Origin: Eremophila alpestris peregrina
Lineage: Eukaryota; Chordata; Aves; Passeriformes; Alaudidae
Assembly: GCA_009792885.1 (NCBI GenBank)
Contig: WMCF01000025.1
Coordinates: 1,509,852-1,573,851, forward strand
Direction: 5' to 3'
DNA length: 64,000 nt
Shown here in pieces: positions 27,501-42,500 of the stretch. Made by a program: the position numbers and the translations under genes. A model generated the notes under the pieces. The model was given only the letters and a program-made list of their open reading frames with translations, did no database searches and was not told where the DNA came from. How positions within the stretch are numbered: position 1 is the stretch's first letter; each line of letters starts with the position of its first letter.

Positions 27501-30500
27501 GCTTTCTAGTTCTGGAGGGCATCTGCCTTTCCAGAGAGGACAGGAGAGCTGCCTGGACTAGACATACGATTTTCCAAAGTAGAGAGAGTTAAATCCTCTC
27601 CAGAGTGGCCAGGGTTCATGTTCTGTACTCTACTGCCTTTTCTGTGAGGTTCTCCATTAAAATGGAGACTGTATCTAATTGTAGCTGGTCCATGAAATGG
27701 AAGGAAATCTCAGCAATTTAGATACATATCTGCACAGAACACTTAGTCTACAGTGAATTGAGCTCCTGCCTTACTTACTCTGAGTGCCTTTACTTTAATT
27801 GGTTTTAAAAGACAAGGCTTAAATGTGATAATTGGTAATCATATAGTTTGTTTTTAAAATAAAAAAAAATCTAGTTAAATGAGTTAGATATTCATTTTTA
27901 CATATATAATGTTTACATCAATACCAACTGGGTTCATACAAAAACAGAGTTAAAAGTTAGGCAATTATTCTTTTCAAATCAAACCCACAATGGGAATAGA
28001 ATTTTTCCAAGACATTTTTTCTTACTATTAATGCAGATTACTAGAAGCAATTGCTTTTCCCTGAAGCCTCCAAAAAGCAAAAGAAATGATCAAACATCTT
28101 GTAAATTGACCCATTATTTTTCTTCAGCATTACTGCCAAAAGCATTTATAAAATTATAACCACTTTCACTGCTATTAAGTAGAACATTAAACAAATCTTA
28201 TTTAACATTAAAGCAAACATGAGAAAATTCAAACAGTGTTTGTATTTCAACTTGAAGAGAAAAAAAATTATTTGCTTACCTCTTCAAATTTTAGTGCAAT
28301 CATAGAAAAAGCTTTAAAAATTGCATCTGTTGGGCCTGTTATTGTCACAATTCTCTCTGGACAAGTGCCTTCTGAAATATTGATTCGAGCACCACTCTGT
28401 CAAAAGGAACAAATATTTTTCAAAGTTATGCTTCCCAGGGAGCAAACTAAGGAGGATTAGGGACATAGTTTGAGAAGGAATACCTTGAGGCATCTAATTT
28501 CCTCCCCTACAACTGCAGCCCCAACATCATATAATTTCAGCACAACCTGATCACATTCCAAAAATTCACGTAACTGCGGGAAGCCGGATTCTGTCTGGGT
28601 AAATACTCATGCAGCCTTCTTTGCAGTATGCAAATATCACCTCTGTAACTCAAAGTTGCAAATAATTGCATAATCAAGTCTTTTCCCTTCCTTCTTGCAG
28701 GATTAACCTTAAGTAGGACAGGAGCTGCAGAATTTAGGAGGAGGTGGTTGTCTCCAGGGAGCACCAGCATTTCCCAGGCAGGATGCACCTCTCTGGTTTG
28801 GAGCCCCAAAGGTGGGGGGGCTTGGCCTCTCTGCCTCTCTACTGGGGCCTTGCTTTGCAAAGGCTCCTTGTAGATGTGCCTCCTGTGAAGGCAGCCAGAA
28901 ATTTATATATATATTTAACATATATTTAAGAGGATCTTAATAATTTTAAATATATATTAGGTAATGATGAAATCTGGTTAAGGTAAGAGCCACCCTGTGT
29001 TCTCTGCAGTTTCAGTCCTGGAAATGTGTTAATGCAGCCGAAAAAGTCTCTGGAGCCTCAACTCAACCACAGGCACTGACCTTCTTGGGGATCAGGGCCT
29101 GAAGCAAATGTGAGACAAGCTGGGTTAGTTTGGCCCTTTGCCTGCAGGGTCACCACACAGCTGCTGCTGTGCTGTGTCCCAGCCCTTATCCACACCATGC
29201 TGCTGCTCTGCTGCAAGAGACTGTGTTTCCCTATATGACATCACCCCCAAAGTACATGAAAAAAACCAAGGCTCAACACTACTGACTGAAAATTTTTCCT
29301 GCCACAGACCTGGGCACAGAACTGAGGGTTCTGTACTTTTCTTTAGGCCTGAAGTTTGTCTCTGACATTTCCTCAATGACAGAATTGTCTCTGACATTTC
29401 CACAAAGACAGAGCTGTATTTCACACCATAAAGATGGCGTGCACCCTGCCACATCTGCCAGGGAAGTAAAAATAAAAGTTGCATTTTGCTTTTAAAGAAA
29501 TACTGAAGAAGACAGTAATTTAAAGAGGGACCAACTTATCATCATGTGGAGATACAACCTCTTAGTCCTCTGCTGATATAAAGATGCATAAAATTCCATT
29601 ATTTTAAAAAAATTTCCAAAAAGTAAAGTGTCTTCTAACCATATATACATGACAGCAGAGGTCCAGGATTGGAAGAATAACATTTGATATTTATTTTAGA
29701 GAGTACTTATGATCCTTGGTCTGTCTTTCAAGATGTTTTACTCAGAAGCCAGGAGCACTCTCCAATGCATATTTCTGTGTATACAATTTATACACAAAGA
29801 TATCTGCTCAGGATTGTAATTAATAATTAAATTAAAATGTGTATAATCAACTGTGAAGTTTACCTAGTACACTGGAAACATTTTTTCTTACCTTTTCTTT
29901 CTTTAAGTCTTAGCAAATGTGTGAAAATAGGTGAAAACGTCATCAAAAAAGGAGCTCAGAACTCAGTCAGCCTGACAATGAAATCCCTGTCGTGTATATT
30001 TAAAGATGGATGTCTGCAATTTTCTTTACTAAAATACTTTGACATTTCCCTGCCACAGACCTTCTATCAGAGTAGAAAACAACAAAGCAGCGAACACAAT
30101 AATGTACTACAGCTTTATTAGAGCCAAACTGACTTTTCCTGAGGCATCCTCTACACACTGCACTCCTAAAGTTTTAAACAGTAGGATTTTTGACTCTTAC
30201 TTTTAGCAGTTGCTTCAAAGCAGAGCAACTACATGGATCTCCTGGTAGGATGTGCTGCCTTGCAGGACTAGGGTGGGTCTGAAGCCTCCACCTGAGCACA
30301 TTCCTCTGAACATAGCACAGCTTGCTCTGTGGCAGGGAAAGAAGCCTGGGGAGGCTGAGGTTTATGCAATACCCTGTTTTAATCCTTTTGTGTCTTCAGC
30401 CTTTTCAAATGATGCAGATAGCAGGTGTGCAGGTCTACCCTGCCCACATCCTACTCACAGCTGCAAAATGAGGAAAAGCCAAGGCTTTGCCAAGACATGG

Positions 30501-33500
30501 CAGAGAAATGCTCTGGCTTATACACATCTGGCTCCAGCAGAAGCTTGTGTCTACCCTCAAACTTGACGTGCATCAGTCTAATGCTTGGTTTCTGCTTTTT
30601 GGGAACTCTACCATGAGGCCAGGCCGTGTGCAGGACTGATGTTTGTATGCCAATGAAAGACACAGTGGGTCTGATGCACAGAACCATGCTGTGAGCTGTT
30701 CCCGAGATAAGGCAGCAGCAGGCACATCGCTATGGGAATGAAAGGCTCCAGACTGCTGCAGCGATAAGGAGGTTACATTAACAACAATATTTAATTTAGG
30801 CCAGCATATTTACACCCCAAAGAACGGGGATGTTAAACGATCTGCCCGCTTGATGGCAGCATCGGTCTGCACATGCTGAACTCACTGTTCTCTGAGCTGG
30901 AAAGGAAGGCAAGTGAAGACATCAAAGCTTGTCTTACCTCCTCCCTCATCTTCTTCACTGTCTCACCTTTCTGTTAACGAAACATAAAAAAAACCCGTTA
31001 GCCTGGGCTAAGAAAAGAGAACTGATACACAATAGTTTGACATGAATATAAATAAAGTTATTTTCTGACCTTTCCGATAATGCTTCCAACCTCCTAAAAC
31101 AGAGAAAAAAAAAAGACACTGTGAATGATATGATTTGTTACAGAAGAGCATTTGTGCTGTTCCTAAGCTATTTCACTATCATTTATTTCAAAGCTTCAGT
31201 GTGAAGCATAGCTCCCTTCTATTGTTGCTGTATACAAATATGCCATGTTAGATACAAAGGGATGGACTAAAAATGCAGCTTTGCAGCCAACTGATCGTGC
31301 AAGAAAAATACCTTTAACTGAGCTCGTGGTTACAGATCAATCCCGCTACTATTAACACAGACAAATCCCTATCAAGGTATGAAAAGTTAAGAAATAACAG
31401 AACTGCACAATCTACTGGAGAAAATGAGGTGTAATATAAGCATCAAAATAATTGCTGGTTTCTCCAAGGGCAGGCATTTACACTCCTTAAGCCTTGTAAT
31501 AGTGAGAGCTGAATTTCCACACTACCGAGTGTTATTGTGTAAACACCTGGTGGCCTGTCTTAATCTCCCTATTAAGCACTTAAAGAACAATAACTGCTAA
31601 TCACTTTTTAGGGATTTGGGAATTGCTACTGGGCTCCCACAATCTTCCACCAAAGGAAAGAAAATACTGAGAAGTGTGGCTGTGAACATGCAGTAGGGGA
31701 ACAATGTGGCAGTTCTGGCACCATCCCAAGGGTTAAAAGCTTGGTGAATAAAACCAACAGGTAGCAAAAATGAAACTATTAACACTAAAATGAATAGTCT
31801 GGGCATATTACACAAATCATGCAGCTGTGACATCAGACGGAAATCATGTGATGGAGAGACCTGCTAAAGGAAAATAAACTCCTATCCTACACTAAGATTG
31901 TGGAATCCACAGTTAAAGACTGCCTCAGGTGGTTGAGCTGTCCCAGATGCATTATACACCATTTCCCCCCAACCCAATCCATACACTTTAGTGTGATCCA
32001 TCCTGGAACACAGTCCAAAGTGTAGAATTTTTGAAACTTTTGTCCTCCCATTCTCTATCCAGTGATGGACTCATGATAAAGTGGTACTGACTTCACTCTG
32101 CAGGAAAGAACTACCTGCAGTGACCTTGAGTTATTTTTGCCAATAGTTTGTAAGCTCATAACACGAAGCTGTTTGTGATTGCAACACCTCACATCCTGCT
32201 CACAAGACATGAAGACCTTTCAGTGAGAAGAAGTTGCCTTTTTCAATGAACTCTGGCATACCATTCCTTTATGGCGTACCACACCATGTTGTGTAGGTTC
32301 TCAAATGAGATGCAGCATTTTTAATTAGCAGTGACACAATTCTGAGACACCTGTTCCCCCAGATTTTTAAGATCCAGCTATTTTTATATTATCACTGTAA
32401 CTCTGCCAATCTGCCAGTAATTGCTGAATGAGCAATACAGGGAGCAAGGCTCTCAGTTATGACAGTCATTCTTGGGAATCCCCCATGTCCAGTAGTTCCT
32501 ATCTGACCACTTAGCACATCTGGCACTTTTATCTTAAAAATTTCTTCCATTCTTCTCAGTTTCAGCTTTTAGAAATAATTACTTTTATAGAACAAATTCT
32601 TAGGCAGTAGAAGGACCTTTGCTAGGGGTGAGAGCATTCTGTTTCAGTTGCTATGGGCAAGCAACTATATTTCAGTCCATGGTATAACTTCAGTTTTTGC
32701 ATACCTGAAGTTTCATTAGACTGTGTAGGCCTGGTCTTGAACCTCCAAGGCTCTGTCCCAATCCATTTGATCATCTTGGGTCTTAATGACAGATTATGTT
32801 CTTTCAGAAATGAATAGGTGGGTAATGGGTAATAAATGCAAAAGATATCTTCCTTGGAAATATAAGAACATATTTTGCTTTAGGAACAGAAAAGCAATGT
32901 ACTGTTTGTAGCATTGGTAAAAAAGATGGTCCATTCCCAACAAGGAAATTAGGAGCATTTAAACAAGCGAAGGAGAGCATAAAATAAAAATATTCTCAAA
33001 CTACTTGTTTCACTGAATTATCTGTGAGCTTTGCTTTGGATTTCAGTGGGGACAGGAATTCTATATGACCGATCATCACCTTGTTATTTATTAACAAAGA
33101 GTAGAAACTACCAAAGAATTTCAGTGAGACTGCTGACAAGTGTCACTGTAATCATATGGAGTACTTCAAATCTCCCCCTCATCAAAGGGTGACTTTAGAG
33201 CTTATTCTATAAGCCAGTTTAAAAACATCCAAGCCAGTGACACCTTCCCTCTACCCTGGGAGATGGGATTCTGCTTGGCAATGTGATGTAAGGTCACAGG
33301 GGCAGAAAGAAGCACTAACTTTACATGGACTTTTTTTTTCAGAATTTTGCTTTATAGAAATTACTGGGGAAAAAAAAAACAACAAACCAGAACAGTTTTA
33401 AATGGGTCATTTCAGACTTTTCTGGGGCCTTTGCTTTTTCTAGGAAAGCTCCTAGAAAGTACTGGTGACAACAGATCATGTCTTTAATTATGAAGAGAAA

Positions 33501-36500
33501 CCTATTTCAGCCACAGATTAAATCAAAAGACTCTTTTCACCTCATTCTTCAAACTACCAAAGCTACTTCACCAAACCTTTAATGTTTCTTTATACAGTCC
33601 AATATTTGTTTCATACAGTTTCTTGTATGACCATGAAACAGGTTTACTGCTAAAAGAGACACCTAACACCATTTTTATGACACTCTAGTTTTAGCATTAT
33701 TTCTAACCAAGGTTACTTTAATGGCTTTATCTTCTTCAGAAAATGTTTCTAAATCTGCCAGACACCAAATGTGCTGCAGTTAAGTGCATAAGACGTCTGT
33801 CACCTACATCGGTTCATTACAAGTTAGGAGTTCAGTGTAAGTCAGGCAACGAACCCTCACTGCAGTCCAGGGAGAGATAATGGAGGATATTTTGTTCCTA
33901 AAAAAGGAGGGAAGAAGTGTACTCCCAAGGGTTTTTGGCTTTTCTCATCTGCAGCAGAAGCAGCCTAAACTGACACTAACATATGCAAGTTTTGTGAGAG
34001 CAGTCCTATAGCTGATCTCAAGTTCAGCCTCAGTGGAGGTCAGACAAGTGTTTGATTTAGCTGCATTAGCAAATAATTGGCTATTATAATATACTAACAA
34101 CTCCTGAACTATTTGCTGCTTTCCAGCGCTCAGGAATATAAACTAGCAGTAACACTCTATCACCAATTTCAGACTGATTTATTGACTAACCATCCACATG
34201 TCAATATAGTGGAAAAAGTTATATGTTAACAATTACTGAGTTTCATATCATCACATTACAACACTCTCCAGAAGCAGCTGTGCCACAGCACCCATGTTGG
34301 ATGACTCCAAAACACTGCCTGTGTCTGCCTACACCCACTGATCCATACTCATGCACACACAGGTATGTTTGTTTATTTGTGTTTAAAGTCCATATACACA
34401 TGCAGGCACTAAACACATGGGTCTCAACTTTCCTTCAAGGAATGCCTGCAATTTGGGGTGCCTATCCTGAGATTCATCAAAGGGGCCTGAGTTTCAGATG
34501 GTGCTGTGTACCCAGCCCAGGTAATGCCTTCCAAAGGGCATCACCATCTGGTGACCACATCTCAAGCAGGAGAGTCTCATGCCTGTGCTCAAAGAGTTGT
34601 TTTGGAAAACCCCAGGAAAATTTGAAATCTACATGCTGATTTCAGATAGCCTGCAGAGAATTCTCAAGCCTGGGGGAGTGAGTTGTCATGATCTTCTTTA
34701 GTAGGAAATTTCTAATCAAGTAGATAAATCAGGAGCTGAAACTCACCAACAAATCCTGGGAGACTGCCCAGCATCAGTAAAGTATATTGCTAACCAACCA
34801 GCCAATTCATTGCAGATAACTTAAGGAAAAACAGTGTTAAAAACAGGGGATAGTTTTTTCACGCTGAAATATAGCATATAATATTATTTACACACCTTAT
34901 TCAGAAGAATGTGATGAATTTTGTTCCTAATGAACACTTGGCAAGTGGTGGACCCATCAAAGAGCAGAAAGCTATTTCTGCAGATTTTGCATCATCTGTG
35001 GTGAAGGCAAGGCAGCACCAGCAGAACAAAAGGTGCCAACAAAAATGCCTGTGAGTCAAGGCTTTTGCAGGGCTCTTGATGGTAAGAATGACTAAACAAG
35101 GATATTAAACTGGCTGGAGAAGAAACTTATTTCCTAATCAATTATGTGGTATGTCCTTTAGATAATAAGAGAAAGAAATCAGTCATGTTAAGAAAACAAG
35201 AGGCTTAACAAATTATAACAAACCTTGGTTTAAAGATTAACCTTTGATCTGTAAACATAAAGTGTGAAATTCCATGACTTTTTAAAAGCGTGAGGTTGGT
35301 TTAGTAATTACTGAGTCCTGGAAAATCAAAACAAAAACAGGAAGGTATTGTAGGGCCATAGAAATGCACAGGTCTTGCTCTATTACCATGCAGCTTTTAG
35401 TATCAGTGCTATGGGGCAAATGGAACAAAAACTTCATAGGATCCCTGCGATAAAGCCACGTCTAGAAGGAAAACACATTTAAGAAATAATATAGGAATAT
35501 CTGCTTTCACCTCAAAACATCCAACAAAGCATAGGCTCCGTCCTAAAGCCTGAAATTCCTTCAGGCAACGCTCTGATTGCACATGCTAACCTGCTTTCTG
35601 TAAAGCAAGAACAAGGTAGAAACAGTAGGGCTGGGATCTACAAACAAAACAGCATTGAAAGGAAAGAAATCCAGCCTTCCATTGTGGGGAAACACACCCA
35701 TCATGGGACAAGGAGGGGTCCTGGCAACAGCACACAACAGCTGGGCTGATCAAGTTTTCTAGGCCCATGCCAGTTGTCTTTCTCCCATCCATAAGAAGGC
35801 ATAACATAACTCAACTCTCTCTCTCCTCACTGTCACCTGAGGACAGAGTTGCCAATTGCCAACTAAGCTCATGAATATCCTTTTGTGGAAGATCCCAAGA
35901 ACATGTTCCACAAAGACATTCTGAACAATGCATTTGCATGGAGCATGTGGAGCATCAACACTTTTCAAAGACTGGAAGAAAAGCCAGTTTTTGGAATCAT
36001 GACATAATGTGTCAGCCTCAGAGGAAAAATTGCTACCTTGGATAAACTGAGAATCTGATTTGTGTTCTGGGGTTATGTGGGATTAGCCTCACTGACACAG
36101 GAGATCTCATGTTCCTAGGTGATGCTTCAGTAGTCACTGTCTGCCCACAGCCCTAATTTAGAAAGGCACTGTGGTCCAAAGCTTTCCTTACTGAGGCAGA
36201 TCTTATGCTAACAAATATGGTAGTGTATGAGAAAATCTACAAATAATGGTTTTTCTGACAGAGATTCCAGTATTATGCATCTTCTGCAAGTACATCTAAC
36301 ATTTTTTTGGGCAGCTGGGCCAATGGGCATTTTTCCTTTGCTTTTTGATAGCAGATGGGTAGCCTGTTTACATTTAATTTTGCACCTAAGCTCCCAGCCC
36401 TCCCTGCTGAAACCAACCCAAAACCCCGTTCAGTCCCTGTGCTTGTCCCAGCACCTGTGATGCTGAAGCAGCAGCACTGAGTAGGGTGTGTGCCTTCTGC

Positions 36501-39500
36501 AATCTCAGTTCATTACAGTCATGGACCAATGAGATTTCATTTGGTAAAAGTGGGAACATTCAGCTATGGAGATTGCTTTTGGGAGCAAAGAGTGCCCAGG
36601 GGATGGAGGAACTCCCTCTCTTCCTTTCTGCTGATTTTTGAGGCTAGTGAGAGTATCTTGGCTGCTCTTACAAAATCACTGAGAGGAGATCCATCTTGTG
36701 CTGTGCATCTGCATGCAGAGTTTTGTTCCATGACCAGGGCTCTCAGGTATCACAGTAATGCAGGCAAACAAAATGGGAACTATAATAGCAATAGGCAGGA
36801 CAGTCAATCCTCGTAATACCCTGACAGTGTTTGTGGAAACTGGAAAGAACAGAACAAACATTGGCTTGATTGGCATTTTATGGCATGGATTGTATTGCTG
36901 ACAAGGTGATATCTGAACTTACTTTGTTGCATTTTGTATTTCAATAAGTAAAAAATAAAAAACGGAAAAAGAGAAGGTCATTACCTTTATGATGGGGAAA
37001 ATGAATTTCTGCACTTGCTTTATGGTCTTTCAGGGAGGCAATTAAGCAGGCACCAAAAAAGTGGCCACTAAAAGAAATCCCTGATGCTAAAATGGTATTA
37101 TCTGTACTAATGAAAAAGGCAATTTTTCTTAATGATTTTATTCTGTATTTCAGCTGTTAAGTGTAAGTCATCAGTTTATGATTCTAAATTTTCTTTTTCT
37201 TGTAAAAATTCTTTATATAGCACCACAAAGTAATCACCACCATGTCTGAAAGTCACCACTGAAGCTGGATGCAAGCCACTATAACCAGTACTTCCAGTGC
37301 CACAAGTCACCCACTGATCCTGCTGAAATAATTTCAAACTCAGGTACCCTGAGTTCCTCAGGGAATGTAAAATTAAGCTGTATATACTGGAAGTTTAGCA
37401 ACTAAAAACTAAGGCACTCATAGAGTTTTGTCCAAATCCAGTAATTTGACTGCAGGTACATCTTTCTAATTCACTGCTGCTGAAAGAAATGTATAATTGA
37501 ACAAATGGTATCAGGGAAAGAAAAGCTCCACTCAGTCATCGTATCTTTCCTCCACTTATGCATATTATACAATCTAATGGCACATGTGTTACTCTTTACT
37601 GGACATGTTTAAAATTTGCATAGCAGACTTACAGAACATAATGATAATCTCATTATCAGATTTTTTTCCTTGGGATTCCCTTATTAGATTTATTTTCAAA
37701 ATAGTATTTTATACCATTATTTCCAGCCACAAGCACTTCCAGCATTCAAAATAACTACACTCCATAACACTTGCATTTATTCTCTCTGTGTATTTATGAG
37801 AATGTTTCAAGAAAGCTAGGCACAGCCTCCTCAGTCTCCTAAAACCTTTGTTATTTTTTTGTGAATTCCCCCTCTGTCATTCTTCACCATCACTCACACA
37901 AGTGGCACCTGCTGCTGAGCACAGAACTGCAGGTGTGATTCTGCCAGAAGAGCAGTAAGGTAATTACCTTCTCTTTGCCCCATGATGCACCAATACATCC
38001 AAAATTGCACACACTTTTGCTGAAATAGCTTTCCAACTTAGCATATCCCAAATGTGCCACTCTCTAGACACTGCCACATCTGACGCTTTTTAGCCTTTTA
38101 TGCTTTCCAGATTTCCCTCTGTCACTGAACATGTATCTTCTAAATTACCTTCTCCAGTTAATTGCCTAAACTCTCCAATTTACACCTCTCAGTGTTTGGC
38201 AAGAGTCCTACTTCCCTGCCAGTTTTCCCTTCACTCCTTCATACTACCTGTAAATTATTTCCTTGTTCTTCCTAACCATCTGACTTCATTAATCCACTTT
38301 GGTTTTTATTGCTGAACTCCATTCTCTTTCTCTAAAAGATTCCTCAGACTCAATACATTACTATATTCTACTTTGGTTTCTTGCAGACTTCACTGCACAC
38401 AGTATGGTTTCATCAACGCACACGTTCACACAGTGCCTTTGGAAACAATGCATTATTTCTCCTGCAGGTTTGTACTGGAGGGAGGAAGCAGAGATTCTTG
38501 CACCACCACTATGAGATGGAGGTGGATCTCATAGTGGATTTGTGACCTGCTGCCCTTTCTGTGCTAGCCTATTTGAACATTTTCTCCTGTTCCACCTCAT
38601 GGACCTGGCTTTTAAATCTCCATTAAGCCGCTTTCCTGAGATTTAAGACCTTTCTACTGGCACAGTCTCTTTGCAATCCACATCTAAAATTAAACTTTAA
38701 TGTTTAGTCTCCAGAGTCTTAATCAGCCTGTTAACACTGGCTAGGTAAAAAACCAAACTAGTCCAAAATCATGTAATCATTATCCAATATAGTCAAAATA
38801 GGTGCTTTTTCAACAGTTATTTCTTTCTGGGCAGGAACTGACCAAACCTAGTTCAAGACCACTGCAGATGTCAAGTGCTAAGGAAGATCACCTGTGGGCA
38901 AGGTTACAATTTTCCACTCTTTCGACCTCATTACCTGTGGCAATAAGCAAGGAAAAAAATCAGCCACAAGTCATGGGAATAGAAAATTCAGCAAAAGGTG
39001 AGCAAGGAATGGTAAGAAACATGGAGCTTTATACTGATACTCTATGACATGCAAAGAGCCAAAATAATTTTTATCGTGACAAAAATTTAAAAAGGAAGAA
39101 AAAGTAAAAGATGCAGTTCTTTTGGGGCCTGAGCTTTGCCTCTCCATACAGAGGGCTCTGATGGCTGGGGGCTGTTTGCCCATGAATGCACATACACTCC
39201 ATTTGTCTTCCTTCCTTCAAAACCACTGTGATCTGATTTGGGCAAATATTGCTATTCTTGCCTTTGCTGGAAGCAGAAATCTTGCAATCCCTGCAATGCT
39301 CCAATCTTGCCCAGAAATTATACTTTTGAAATAGACAAAGATAACAAAATACCCATATTCATTCATGTCTCTTTCCTACATGGTGATTTTACTTATTTTA
39401 CTTCAAGAAACAGCAAGAATAGGATGGAAAATACAAAAGTAGGGCACTGCAAACAGCCTCAACTCATATTTTCTGGTTTTCTCTACTGAAATATATGAAA

Positions 39501-42500
39501 CGGCTTTATTTCTTAATGTGATGCATCTTTCTCATTAATAAAGGATGAAAATGCAAATCTGCATTATTTAATATATTCTACATATCCAACTGCATGTCCT
39601 TCAAAAGGTTCTTCAGTTTCTGACCTCTCTGGAGCAGCTTTCAGGTAACTTGGTCAGAAAGGTGCTGAGCAGCACAGGCTGCAGTGAAGTGCAGCCTTAC
39701 AGGATGAATTCAGTTTTATCTGACTTGTCCTTAGAAACCTTCAGTGATGGATGGTGCAGCATGCCCAGGCAGCCTCCTCCCCTCCTCACACATCCTCGTA
39801 ACAAGTTTTTCCTAATCTTGCTTTTGAGATTTCCTACAAACACTGACAGTTGTTTCTCTGTGGATGCAAGGAATGCCTAAGCACTGACCTTGCAGCATCC
39901 TCACCAACACCTGCCCTCTAATTCATCACAAGAAATTGTGACAAATGTTTTGTGTTGCTCATGATTTCTCTTGTGGGCTGCAACACCATCATAACTTTTA
40001 CACTGATGTAACATGGCACAAGATGAAAATTAGGCCTTTCATCTTACATCATCACAGAATCTCTGAAGTCCCAGCTCAGGAGGACACCTTTCATGCCAGG
40101 CCCTGGAAACACGGAGGTTACCCTGAGGTTAACTTTTCATACCTCGCAGTCATTGGCTTTTTGCAGGGCCTGCACAAATTCTTTTTACATTTCCACTGAT
40201 AAAAAAATTGCTGCCCTCCCTTGACACCACGTTTTCTGCCATGAGAATATCAAGGCTGTGCCTTGCCTTGTTGCCAGCTGGCTGCTCCCAACCCTTGCTA
40301 TGCTGTGGCTGAGTGGCTGTGCTCCTGGGGGCCATCCCAGCCTCTTCAGGCAGAAGCTGCTCAAAGCCCTGCAGGAGCTCAGCTGGATGTACAGACACTC
40401 CTTTCCCCAAAGCAAGATAGAGCAAAGGTGCTGATCAGTGGTGTCCTACCTGCACTGGGGAGACTCTGGCCCTGGTTCTCCCAGAGCTCAGGGTTCTTCC
40501 TAGTTCTTTTCCTTTCACCACAGGATAATGTCTTTTGTTTTTGCCACATAATTTGTTTGTTGTTGTGGTTTTTTTATTCATTACCATCTTGCAGAAGTCT
40601 CGCCACTCATACAAATCCTAATTTTCTGCAGGTATAGAATTTACCTTAATTGCCTAATTAAGATGTCCATTCTTGACTTAAAGCCTCTATACAAATCACA
40701 TGAAAAGTACACACCAAAAATTTCCTAAGCCTATAAGTCTGCAAGTCTGCAGGACTTACAGCCAAGATAAGCAAACATAGTAGCGGAAGCTATGGATTTC
40801 CAATCAAAATGAATGTAAACAACACAAAGCACAAAGGCCTTCCCTATGCAAAGGTACACTGGTAATAATGGTTTAGACACAGAGAGTTAGTGGGGAGAGA
40901 TCCTAATTTTTCCATGCAATGCATTAATAAATAACATTATCTTAATTTAAAAATAATCCAGTTTGCTTCTGCTATTTTAAAACCCTTTTTATATCCCCTC
41001 TTCTCTCTCAAGTTATGACCAGTTATTTACAGACAACTTTTGCTCCTAGACAAACTGCTTTGTCTACAATATTAATTAGAGACCAGCAATTTCCACTGAT
41101 GTCATTACCACAACAAATCTCAAGGAAGAGTCTAGAAATGTGTTTCTTCTTTTCCAGAGGCACATACAGCTTTCAGAATGCTTTTTCACATTGAGTTCAT
41201 ATTGATTCAGACATTCTTCATTCCTCTGTATTACTTCTAAATCACAGAAATGACATCTAAGAAACGGAAAGCGACTGACTTTTATCACCAAAATAAATTC
41301 TGATTTAATGTACTCTTTTCAATACTTAGGCACAATAGGATGCACGATTAGAGCATAGTGGAGCTAACAGAATACCCATCGTGCCTTGTTAACTGAGGAT
41401 GCATGGTATAGATCAGGTAAAATTTGAACTTTGTAGCTTTTGTGGGTTTAATTTAGACCCTTGGGGCTAGATATGCATTGAAGGTTGGACACATAGCATC
41501 ATTATTGTTAAAAGTGGTTGCACACAGAATCAATGATGTTTATCAGAGAAAATGAAGTTTATCTGATTTCATTTCTGATTTACTAAAATCCCAATAATCC
41601 TAGCCCACAGTTTAAATAAAATGTCCTGAAAATGACAGATACTTGATTTTTGCTTTTAAGGCATGATACTGAAACAAGCACAGCTGCCTAACAATGATTA
41701 AAAAAGCCCAAACCACCATCACCTAAGCACATAGGAATTTGACTGCCACCAGTAGGGCTGTTTATACCCACTGGGATAAGTATGTGTTCAAATGCTTTCA
41801 TGGATTGAGACCAGAACCCAGTAGAATCAACCCTGAAGACCTAATTTTGAGCACAGACACATACAGATTTTAGGTGGGTTTTGTAAGAGAGAGTGTTATT
41901 AAATTTGTTTGACAGATCCCTATTTAAGATGCAGATTTACACACCAGATGCCTGCCTGAAGCTGAATATTTCAGGGGGAAAAAAATCAAACAAAATGGTT
42001 AGATCATCTCTGAGAAAAAACATAATTTGACCTGACATAACCTAATTTCTGAGGTTTTTAATTTGCAAACTAAAGCTGTAGCCCCTCACACTTCTCCATA
42101 AGTAAAACAGAATGGGAGATACCTTAGTGTCCTATTTGTGCTATGGGTCTATGATATGTGTGTTCATGCCATTAGGTCGAAAACATCTGCTATTTTAAAA
42201 TACATTTTAAAATGTAAACATATTTTAGTTACAAAATAAACTCTAGGAGTAAAAATACTTTTTTTTGATTTATATCTACAAATTGGATTTCCAGAATAAT
42301 ATACATTATATATTCACTGCTCCCTGTTAAGGAAGAGTCTAAACCACCTTCTTTCTATAACATTCATTCATTAAACCTAAAAATGCCTGGAGTTGCCTGA
42401 TGCAAACAATGCAAACAAACCTATGAAATGTGTTTTTTAATTAAAGGCCCACTTTATGATCTGTCGATGTGAAATAAGCAGTGACCAGCCTGTTAAGTCT

